Positions 1 through 5,286 of a DNA stretch of 5,286 bases are shown piece by piece (the first letter of the stretch is position 1; the number at the start of each line of letters is the position of its first letter). This stretch comes from UBA10364 sp049611965. Lineage in GTDB: Bacteria > Bacteroidota > Bacteroidia > Flavobacteriales > Schleiferiaceae. The DNA is taken from positions 1 to 5,286 of the forward strand of contig JBMZBC010000048.1 in NCBI GenBank assembly GCA_049611965.1, in the 5' to 3' direction. The position numbers and the translations under genes are program-made. The notes below the pieces were generated by a model. That model was not told the origin of the DNA. It made no database searches and saw only the letters and a program-made list of their open reading frames with translations.

Positions 1-63
1 CTGAATTGCTTGATTTTTTGAAGTAACAAATCGGAACAATCGAATTAAACTCTTTTCGAGGTA

Positions 64-86
64 ACTTGTTCTTTGTTTAAACAAGT
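64..86. promoter_or_regulatory. Palindromic element just upstream of the pirin start
   Basis: Bases 73-84 form a perfect 12-bp palindrome, TTGTTTAAACAA, centred on GTTTAAAC. A second, overlapping inverted repeat pairs ACTTGTT (64-70) with AACAAGT (80-86) across a 9-base spacer, giving a possible 7-bp hairpin. The element ends only 4 bases before the ATG at 91, so it could be an operator for a dimeric repressor or a structure in the mRNA leader. AT-rich palindromes of this size are expected about once by chance in a window this long, so its position is the main argument. No regulator gene is present to support it. Confidence 0.3.
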
Positions 87-90
87 ATAT

Positions 91-948
91 ATGCCAGTAC
101 TCCGCGCCTTACCGGCCCACGAAGTCATGATGGGTCCGCATCCTGTAAAACAGCCGATTCCGACGCAAAGCATCGATCAGATAGATCCTTTTCTACTCAT
201 TCATCACCACAGAAGTTCTATCGCTCCTGGCACCGACCGCTGGGATGCCGGGGTAGGTCCGCATCCACATAGAGGTTTCTCTCCCATTACATTTATGTGG
301 GAAGGAGGTGTCCACCATAGAGACAGCCGAGGAAATAACAGTGTTGTAGGCGGCGGCGGAGTGCAATGGACAGATGTGGGTATGGGCATCATTCACAGCG
401 AGCGCCCACCAGCTGAACTCTGTGAGAATGGCGGTGTACAGGAAATCATTCAGATCTGGGTCAACCTTCCCAGCGCCATGAAAATGATGGAGCCGGTTTA
501 TTTACCTTTTCAAAAAGAGGAATTGCCTTCTGCCCACGGGCATCCTGAATTAAAGATAGTTTCGGGCGATCTCGGTCACGGTCAAGCTATGGGTCCATTA
601 AAAGGTGCTTATCCCGTAACTAGTGCCCACGGTGTAGCTACCACGGCACCGTTTTCCTTTACTGTGAAAGAAGGTGAAAACGGTTTGTTTTACCTTCTGA
701 GTGGTGGAGGGCGACTTGAAGGTTACGGCCTGGTGGAAAATGCCATGCTCTATCATTTAGGAACAGGCGATTACAAGGCGCATTTAGAGGAGGGCACCAA
801 GGTCTTCTTTATCTCTGCTGCCCCAATAGGCGAAAAGGTGGAAAGCTACGGCCCTTTTGTAATGACGAATCAAACGGAAATCATGGAAGCCATGCGAGAT
901 TACCAAATGGGAAAAATGGGGTATTTGGTGGAGCGTGACATGCCTTAA
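91..948 (+). CDS. Pirin-family protein (bicupin, possible quercetin 2,3-dioxygenase-like)
   Basis: This is a full-length pirin of 285 residues, a cytoplasmic two-domain cupin binding one metal ion in its N-terminal barrel. The N-terminal cupin carries GPHPHRGF (56-63) and GIIHSE (99-104). By family comparison the metal ligands are H58, H60, H102 and E104, all present. The linker motif QIWVNLP (121-127) follows, then the C-terminal cupin (about 180-245) and the typical end GPFVMTNQTEI (254-264). Some bacterial pirins oxidise quercetin and others bind metabolic enzymes or act in transcription; nothing here tells which applies. The start is placed at ATG 91 because the protein then begins MPVLRALPAHEV. 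An in-frame TTG at 73 would add six residues but lies inside the palindrome, and the frame is closed by TAA at 46-48. No Shine-Dalgarno sequence is visible. rlmN follows after 29 bp. Confidence 0.93.
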   Translation: MPVLRALPAHEVMMGPHPVKQPIPTQSIDQIDPFLLIHHHRSSIAPGTDRWDAGVGPHPHRGFSPITFMWEGGVHHRDSRGNNSVVGGGGVQWTDVGMGIIHSERPPAELCENGGVQEIIQIWVNLPSAMKMMEPVYLPFQKEELPSAHGHPELKIVSGDLGHGQAMGPLKGAYPVTSAHGVATTAPFSFTVKEGENGLFYLLSGGGRLEGYGLVENAMLYHLGTGDYKAHLEEGTKVFFISAAPIGEKVESYGPFVMTNQTEIMEAMRDYQMGKMGYLVERDMP

Positions 949-965
949 TTCCTTTTTGCTGTGCG

Positions 966-973
966 TATCTTTG
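966..973 (+). promoter_or_regulatory. Bacteroidota-type -7 promoter element for rlmN
   Basis: TATCTTTG matches the Bacteroidota -7 consensus TAnnTTTG exactly and lies inside the 29-bp gap between pirin and rlmN, 4 bases before the rlmN ATG. The familiar TTTGCACC extension just before an ATG is also present. No convincing TTG-type -33 element is seen about 19-21 bases upstream, where the pirin stop region lies. If used, transcription would start at or very near the ATG, giving an almost leaderless rlmN message separate from pirin. Confidence 0.6.
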
Positions 974-977
974 CACC

Positions 978-2024
978 ATGACCGATAACAAGCGAGACAT
1001 CCGCGGACTATCCCAGGAAGCTTTGATCCATTTTTTTGAAGAAAACGGAGAGAAGGCCTTCCGTGCCAAACAAGTCTATCAGTGGCTGTGGCAAAAGAGT
1101 GCGCAGAGCTTTGATGAAATGACGAATCTCAGTAAGTCAACTCGCACATTGCTTAACGATCACTTCGTCTTCAACTTACTTGAGGTTGATTTGATGCAAC
1201 GCAGTGTGGACGGTACCATTAAAAATGCGGTAAAGCTTCACGATGGAGCCTTGGTTGAATCGGTTTTAATCCCAACAGAAAAACGGATTACAGCTTGTGT
1301 AAGCTCGCAAGTGGGGTGCTCCTTAGATTGTACTTTCTGTGCGACAGCTGCATTGAAACGTATGCGAAATCTTTCCCCGGACGAGATTTATGACCAAGTA
1401 GTTGTGATTGACAAACAGGGCAAGGAATACTTCGGACGGCCATTGACCAACATTGTGTTCATGGGTATGGGAGAACCCTTGTTGAATTATCAGAATGTGC
1501 TTTCTGCGATTGAAAAAATCACCGACCCGAAAGGATTGGGTCTTAGCCCACGCCGTATTACGTTAAGTACCATTGGTGTACCCAAGCTGATCAAGAAGAT
1601 GGCTGACGATGAGGTTAGATTTAACCTGGCCATTTCCTTGCATAGCGCTATCGAAGAAAAGCGCGCAAAACTGATGCCCCTGGCACATAAAACGACCACC
1701 CTTGCAGATCTGCGCGAAAGCCTACAGTATTGGTATGCCAAAACGGGTAAGAACGTCACGTTTGAATACGTCATCTGGAAAGGAATCAATGACCAAGAGT
1801 CGGATGCTAAGGCATTGGCGAAATTTTGCGGTGCCATACCAACCAAGGTGAACATCATTCAGTATAATCCTATTGATAACGGACCGTACACCCAAGCTCC
1901 ACAAGAGGCTGTGGACATGTACAAACGCATCCTTGAAAACAAGGGAATCATCACAACTATCCGCCATTCTCGCGGTCAAGACATCGACGCAGCCTGCGGC
2001 CAGCTCGCCAATAAAGGGGAGTAA
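978..2024 (+). CDS. rlmN: Dual-specificity 23S rRNA/tRNA adenine-C2 methyltransferase RlmN
   Basis: RlmN is a cytoplasmic radical-SAM enzyme that methylates C2 of A2503 in 23S rRNA and of A37 in certain tRNAs, supporting ribosome function and decoding accuracy. The 348-residue length fits the family. The 4Fe-4S cluster motif CxxxCxxC is C114, C118 and C121. The two mechanistic cysteines are present: C340 in DIDAACGQL matches the methyl-carrying Cys355 of E. coli, and C107 in ACVSSQVGC matches Cys118. E94 in LVESV lines up with E. coli Glu105. GMGEP (163-167) is the SAM-binding glycine-rich motif, and HSRGQDIDAACG (330-341) is the C-terminal signature. The N-terminal accessory domain (about 10-75) includes the typical KAFRAKQVYQWLW-like segment. 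The ATG at 978 directly follows the -7 element and gives the usual N-terminus. The gene looks intact, and all residues expected for activity are seen. Confidence 0.98.
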   Translation: MTDNKRDIRGLSQEALIHFFEENGEKAFRAKQVYQWLWQKSAQSFDEMTNLSKSTRTLLNDHFVFNLLEVDLMQRSVDGTIKNAVKLHDGALVESVLIPTEKRITACVSSQVGCSLDCTFCATAALKRMRNLSPDEIYDQVVVIDKQGKEYFGRPLTNIVFMGMGEPLLNYQNVLSAIEKITDPKGLGLSPRRITLSTIGVPKLIKKMADDEVRFNLAISLHSAIEEKRAKLMPLAHKTTTLADLRESLQYWYAKTGKNVTFEYVIWKGINDQESDAKALAKFCGAIPTKVNIIQYNPIDNGPYTQAPQEAVDMYKRILENKGIITTIRHSRGQDIDAACGQLANKGE

Positions 2025-2060
2025 TAGGTACTGTCGGTAACTTTTACTTTTTCACATTTC

Positions 2061-2090
2061 TTGGGTTAGCTGTGGTCAATTCAGAATTTG
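2061..2090 (+). promoter_or_regulatory. Weak candidate promoter before the ComM-like gene
   Basis: The 91-bp gap after rlmN holds TTG (2061-2063) followed, after 19 bases, by AGAATTTG (2083-2090). Spacing and the TTTG end fit a Bacteroidota -33/-7 promoter, but the leading TA of TAnnTTTG is missing. Two other near-matches, TAACTTTT (2038) and TACTTTTT (2045), are no better. No intrinsic terminator hairpin was found after rlmN, so read-through from rlmN is an equally good explanation. Confidence 0.22.
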
Positions 2091-2115
2091 ATGAACCAAT
2101 CAATTCTAATTCGCT

Positions 2116-3690
2116 ATGCTCATCCGAATTCATACAGTTCAGCCGTCCATTCTTCTTCCAGTCCCGGTCCTGCTAGAGGTCAATATATCCCGTGGAATAA
2201 AGTTCCACATATCCGGCAATGTGCACGGTTCTATAAAAGAAAACCGCCAGCGTATTTACGCCACTTTAAAAAATGAGGGATGGCATTGGCCTGGACAACG
2301 AATTACACTGAACTTTAGGCCGTTGGAACTTCTCAAAAAAGGAAGTCATTATGATTTGCCCATGGCTGTTGGAATTCTCGGAGCAAGTGGTCAGATTTCT
2401 ACGGAACTCTTGGATAAGTCCTTGTTTTATGGGGCTATACAATTGGACGGAACCATAGAGCCAGCCGCCGCACCGTTCAAACTCCTTCAAACTGCCTATC
2501 ACAGCGGGCATAAACGAGTAATCCTAAACATACCAGCCACTAGCGTGAGAAGCCTTAGCGCGGAATTTCACACCTTAGAAATCGTGAACGTCTCTAAGTT
2601 CAGCGAGGTGATAGCCTTTCTTCAAAAGGGTATACTTCCCATTAATGAGGACACTAACATTCCTGAACTCGAAGAAAACAGTCATGGGTGTTTCAGTGAT
2701 GTCAAAGGTCTTCAGTCTTTTAAACGTGCCTTAGAAATAGCCGCTTCAGGAGGGCACCACGTATTGCTCAATGGCGCTCCTGGAATCGGGAAAACTATGC
2801 TCTTGGCTCGATTTCCATCTATTTTACCACCAATGAATACGTCAGATAGGAGTGTCTTTGCGATGATCAACGAGGAACGCGGCTCCACCTTCGGCGGTCG
2901 CCGCCCAGTCATAAGTACAGTGCCTGAGGAATCCATAAAATCGCTATTTGGCTCGAGGGAAGTCCAAGCGCTCAAGGGAAATTTGGAGCTAGATAATTTC
3001 GCTAATTGGAACTCGGAGGTACGCGCTGTTTCGAAAGGAGTATTGGGAAAATTTCATCGGGCTTTTGGCGGAGCACTCATTTTGGACGAATTACCTACAT
3101 TTTCAAAACCTGTCTTGGACGCCCTCTTGCTTCATATGGATCGACATAGGGTTCAGATGATTATGGCAATGAATCCCTGCCATTGCGGCTATTTCAATCA
3201 TCCAGAAAAAGAATGCACATGCAGTGCTGCGGCTTTCCATAGATATCAAGGTATCCTCTCTGGTGCTTTGCTCGATCGTGTAGATCTTCAGTTGATGCAC
3301 ACTCAATCTGCGTCAAAGGTTGAGAGTGAAACTTCTATAACGATACAACGACGTGTGGTCGAGTCGTATAAGCGTCAGATAGACCGATCAGAAGTTCAGA
3401 ACGCACGATTGTCCTTGGATGAACTTAAGCCCATTGTGTTGTATAACGACGCTATGAAACGATACTTCCTTACTCAATATAAGACGGCAAAGTGGAGTTT
3501 AAGAAAGCAGCGAAGTTTGTTGAGTGTATCCCTGACCATCGCCGATTTAGAAGGTGTTCGTCCAAGTAAAAAACACTTGGAAGAAGCAATGGCTCTTAGC
3601 ACATTTTCGGCAAAAGCTTCTAAGGGTGAACCAAAGCAGAGGACCTACAAACGTCCAACAGTAGTCCTTGGGCCGAATATCAAAGTTTAG
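2116..3690 (+). CDS. comM: Divergent YifB/ComM-family AAA+ ATPase (Mg-chelatase-like)
   Basis: This 524-residue protein belongs to the YifB/ComM family; proteobacterial ComM is a hexameric helicase that drives branch migration during natural transformation. The Lon-like N-terminal domain covers about 1-172 and aligns without gaps to remembered relatives from residue 1 to QRI (45-47), which fixes the start at 2116. FSDVKG (193-198) opens the ATPase domain. ATPase residues seen are Walker A GAPGIGKT (220-227), Walker B LILDELP (321-327), sensor-1 N353 in AMNP, R388 in LLDR as likely arginine finger, and R463 in a sensor-2-like helix. CxC pairs at C355/C357 and C367/C369 are kept. Oddities: the usual RPFRSPHH and PGEISLAHNG motifs are replaced by a segment about 24 residues longer (265-312), the pre-sensor-1 hairpin region (341-350) is about 15 residues short, and a basic tail follows residue 496. 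The frame is unbroken, so I infer a functional, divergent paralogue. Family is sure; orthology to comM is not. Confidence 0.85.
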   Translation: MLIRIHTVQPSILLPVPVLLEVNISRGIKFHISGNVHGSIKENRQRIYATLKNEGWHWPGQRITLNFRPLELLKKGSHYDLPMAVGILGASGQISTELLDKSLFYGAIQLDGTIEPAAAPFKLLQTAYHSGHKRVILNIPATSVRSLSAEFHTLEIVNVSKFSEVIAFLQKGILPINEDTNIPELEENSHGCFSDVKGLQSFKRALEIAASGGHHVLLNGAPGIGKTMLLARFPSILPPMNTSDRSVFAMINEERGSTFGGRRPVISTVPEESIKSLFGSREVQALKGNLELDNFANWNSEVRAVSKGVLGKFHRAFGGALILDELPTFSKPVLDALLLHMDRHRVQMIMAMNPCHCGYFNHPEKECTCSAAAFHRYQGILSGALLDRVDLQLMHTQSASKVESETSITIQRRVVESYKRQIDRSEVQNARLSLDELKPIVLYNDAMKRYFLTQYKTAKWSLRKQRSLLSVSLTIADLEGVRPSKKHLEEAMALSTFSAKASKGEPKQRTYKRPTVVLGPNIKV

Positions 3691-3695
3691 AAGAA

Positions 3696-4283
3696 TTAAC
3701 GCCTCCAGCTTGGATCCTTAGGGTCGGGTGCGTTTTTAGTCCATTCAATAGGGCCGTTGCAACCAATCTCAATAACCATTGCATTCGGAGAGCCGAATAC
3801 CCCTAGCATGGCACTGCGCCAGTCTCTGAATTCATCGATATCTGTGGCATAGCAGCTCAAAGTGAGTATACTAATGCTCGTGCCGTCGATGATGACAATA
3901 GCAGGGTCAACATGATCAACGGTACGGTAATCGCGACCAGGAGTGATGCGCTTGTTTCCGATGAATTCCTTGAACCAGAATTTTAAGGCATACTTGAGTT
4001 CTTCTTCATCCTCATAAACGAAAGTGCTCAAATCGTATTTGGGACGTACGCTATTACCTAGCTCGTTTACCTCTTTCTCTATCTGCTTTAATTGATAGTA
4101 CTGATGAAAGACGAATTGTGTTTCGCTTAACACACCGTAATCAGGTTCGGAGCCATTGAGTTCCTTGATTTTGAACTTTGCACTCTGCTCTTGAAGAAAC
4201 AGGGCAGTTCGCTGTTTTACTTCTTCAGTTTGCGCCAATAGCATGAATGGCATAAAGGCTAAGAGGAATGCTGTCTTTTTCAT
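3696..4283 (-). CDS. Hypothetical secreted protein, translationally coupled to folC
   Basis: I do not recognise this 195-residue protein. Its N-terminus is a clear Sec signal peptide: MKK, a hydrophobic stretch (5-16), and a likely signal peptidase I site after LLA (15-17), leaving a mature protein that starts QTEE. No lipobox cysteine is present, so it is probably soluble in the periplasm or exported rather than a lipoprotein. Residues 18-80 are charged and look helical; the C-terminal half is mixed, with hydrophobic strand-like stretches AIVIIDGTSISILTLSC (128-144) and NAMVIEIGC (167-175). C144 and C175 are the only cysteines and could form a disulfide. The protein ends in a polar tail, PDPKDPSWRR. 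Its ATG overlaps the folC stop as ATGA, so it is likely translated from the folC message. It ends 5 bp from the convergent ComM-like gene. The ordinary composition and coupling argue that it is a real gene. Confidence 0.85.
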   Translation of the reverse strand: MKKTAFLLAFMPFMLLAQTEEVKQRTALFLQEQSAKFKIKELNGSEPDYGVLSETQFVFHQYYQLKQIEKEVNELGNSVRPKYDLSTFVYEDEEELKYALKFWFKEFIGNKRITPGRDYRTVDHVDPAIVIIDGTSISILTLSCYATDIDEFRDWRSAMLGVFGSPNAMVIEIGCNGPIEWTKNAPDPKDPSWRR

Positions 4284-5286
4284 AATTGTAAATCTGCTAC
4301 CACAAAGTTAGAACCTGCAACGATAATTAAGTCACCTTCTTCTGCAGCAATTTGCGCAGCCTCTAAAGCGCTGTTTACGTTATCGTATTGTGCCCCATAA
4401 AGCTCAAATTTCGAGCCAATTTCACTTAAGGCTTCAGCCGATAATGTGCGGTTATTAGATGTTGCGGTCCAATAATAGTTTGCTTCTTTGGGCAGTAGCT
4501 GCAGCACCGCACCCATGTCTTTGTCGGCGGCGGCGCCTAACACCCAATGCTGGCGACCGCGACATTCCGCCGCCGCTTGCTTCACAAGAAAGGCAAAAGC
4601 AGTGCTATTATGTCCAGTATCAACCACGACTCGAGGCGACTCACAGATGGGTGTCCAACGTCCAAAGAATCCCGTGTTTTCTCGAACTCGGGTGAACCCT
4701 AAACTCCATAGACTCTTACTTTCAGGGAATAATAAATCCAATACAGCTGCAGCGCCATTGATGTTGTATTTCTGATAGCTTCCCTTTAAATCAGATGGTA
4801 AATCATAGGAATTGGCCCAAAAGAGGGGAGCACCTTTTACGCTGGATGCATCAATAAATGCCTCCTTGGTCTCTGCATCTTTTTCTACAACAACTACAGG
4901 AACGCCAGCCTTGATAATTCCTGCTTTTTCACTCGCTATGGTTCGGCGATCATTACCTAAAAATTGCTGATGATCGAGCCCGATATTCGTAATCAGGCAA
5001 ATTTCTGGGGAACAAATGTTGGTAGCGTCTAATCTTCCGCCCATTCCGGTTTCTAGAATGATCCAGTCTACTTGCTGATCCTCGAACCAACTCATGGCCA
5101 ACATCATGGTGAGTTCAAAAAAGCTGTTGCCACGCTCTTCGAAGGCATTCACATGCTGGGTGACCCATTGGGCGATAAATTCCTCAGAAATCATTTCGGA
5201 ACCAATCTTTGCACGCTCTCTAAAGTCGAAAAGATGCGGGGAGGAGAATACACCAACGCGCAAACCCATTTCCTTCATTCCCGAGG
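4280..5286 (-). CDS. folC: Dihydrofolate synthase / folylpolyglutamate synthase FolC (5' end outside window)
   Basis: FolC is a cytoplasmic Mur-ligase-type enzyme. It joins L-glutamate to dihydropteroate using ATP to make dihydrofolate, and usually also extends the polyglutamate tail. The C-terminal 332 residues counted from the internal Met codon at 5276-5278 are visible. The frame continues to the window edge (preceding residues S-G), so the true start and the P-loop GTNGKGS motif lie beyond 5286. Numbering from that Met: FSSPHLFDFRERAKI (11-25), ETGMGGRLDATN (76-87), LDH (101-103) and SEKAGIIK (116-123) belong to the central ATPase domain. LKGSYQKYNI (164-173) is the domain-linker signature. 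The C-terminal glutamate-ligase domain shows GRW (206-208), DTGHN (220-224), VLGAAADKD (246-254) and GSNFVVAD (322-329). All motifs expected in this portion are present. The stop overlaps the next gene by 4 bp. Bifunctional versus monofunctional activity cannot be judged from motifs alone. Confidence 0.96.
   Translation of the reverse strand, partial: SGMKEMGLRVGVFSSPHLFDFRERAKIGSEMISEEFIAQWVTQHVNAFEERGNSFFELTMMLAMSWFEDQQVDWIILETGMGGRLDATNICSPEICLITNIGLDHQQFLGNDRRTIASEKAGIIKAGVPVVVVEKDAETKEAFIDASSVKGAPLFWANSYDLPSDLKGSYQKYNINGAAAVLDLLFPESKSLWSLGFTRVRENTGFFGRWTPICESPRVVVDTGHNSTAFAFLVKQAAAECRGRQHWVLGAAADKDMGAVLQLLPKEANYYWTATSNNRTLSAEALSEIGSKFELYGAQYDNVNSALEAAQIAAEEGDLIIVAGSNFVVADLQL
4303..4310 (-). 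promoter_or_regulatory. Possible -7 element inside the folC 3' end
   Basis: On the minus strand TAACTTTG matches TAnnTTTG exactly, 19 bases before the ATG of the small secreted protein. It could give that gene its own transcript. Against this, the bases encode part of the conserved GSNFVV stretch of FolC, no TTG-like -33 element lies 19-21 bases upstream, and two or three such matches are expected by chance across both strands of the window. Confidence 0.18.

Noticed and set aside
1..26. Frame 3 reads ELLDFLK then TAA at 24-26, which could be the tail of an upstream rightward gene.
   Set aside because: Seven codons are too few to separate a real C-terminus from chance, and the other two forward frames also close early.
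73..90. TTG at 73 as the pirin start, adding MFKQVY.
   Set aside because: It falls inside the palindrome, and family proteins fit better from the ATG at 91; the extra residues match nothing I know of the family.
350..361. GGC-rich tandem triplets, with a similar run near 4526-4536 in folC.
   Set aside because: They encode a glycine run in pirin and an alanine stretch of the VLGAAADKD motif in FolC; short codon repeats without wider structure.
1490..1858. Open frame of 122 codons on the minus strand within rlmN.
   Set aside because: It lies wholly opposite a well-conserved rlmN region and its translation shows no protein-like motifs; it is a shadow frame.
2029..2052. GGTACTGTCGGTAAC followed by a T-rich stretch as an intrinsic terminator of rlmN.
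   Set aside because: Only about 3 bp can pair (TAC/GTA), far too weak for a terminator stem.
2088..2276. Overlapping plus-strand frame starting before the ComM-like gene.
   Set aside because: It overlaps the N-terminal domain, which aligns gap-free with the YifB family; its own translation has low-complexity serine and basic stretches.
2895..3060. A compensated frameshift as the cause of the divergent ComM segment.
   Set aside because: Reading the start of the segment in one alternative frame runs into a stop almost at once and does not restore RSPHH; I saw nothing in the other frame that restores PGEISLAHNG.
4459..4775. Two plus-strand frames of 78 and 95 codons opposite folC.
   Set aside because: They lie opposite the conserved C-terminal domain of FolC, and their sequences look like antisense translation.

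Overview
The window looks like ordinary chromosomal DNA from a member of the Bacteroidota. The best evidence is a textbook Bacteroidota -7 promoter element (TAnnTTTG) just before rlmN, the absence of clear Shine-Dalgarno sequences at the visible starts, and the sequence style of the proteins (the Bacteroidota-type pirin, a FolC with a DTGHN motif, and a short secreted protein whose signal peptide ends in LLA-Q). Base composition looks moderate by eye, with no obvious shift between genes. I cannot place the organism more finely than phylum.

Layout. Bases 1-90 are a short non-coding leader with a 12-bp AT-rich palindrome close to the first start. Three genes then run rightward: a pirin-family bicupin metalloprotein (91-948), rlmN, the radical-SAM methyltransferase for adenine C2 in 23S rRNA and tRNA (978-2024), and a strongly diverged YifB/ComM-family AAA+ ATPase (2116-3690). 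They meet a leftward pair with only 5 bp between the converging stop codons. Read from the right edge, that pair is folC (running off the window at 5286 and lacking its N-terminus), then a small secreted protein of unknown function (3696-4283) whose ATG overlaps the folC stop by 4 bp (ATGA).

How the genes relate. There is no single pathway here. RlmN (translation fidelity) and FolC (folate-dependent one-carbon metabolism) are housekeeping. Pirin may have a redox or dioxygenase role. The small secreted protein is probably co-translated with folC.

The item most worth attention is the ComM-like protein. Its N-terminal Lon-like domain and its ATPase residues (Walker A, Walker B, sensor 1, arginine finger, sensor 2) are recognisable. 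However, the segment that should form the pre-sensor-1 beta-hairpin is about 15 residues short, the conserved RPFRSPHH-to-PGEISLAHNG region is replaced by a longer unrelated sequence, and a basic tail replaces the usual C-terminus. It may be a paralogue with an altered DNA-contacting surface. I saw no RNA genes, CRISPR array, insertion sequence or phage genes.
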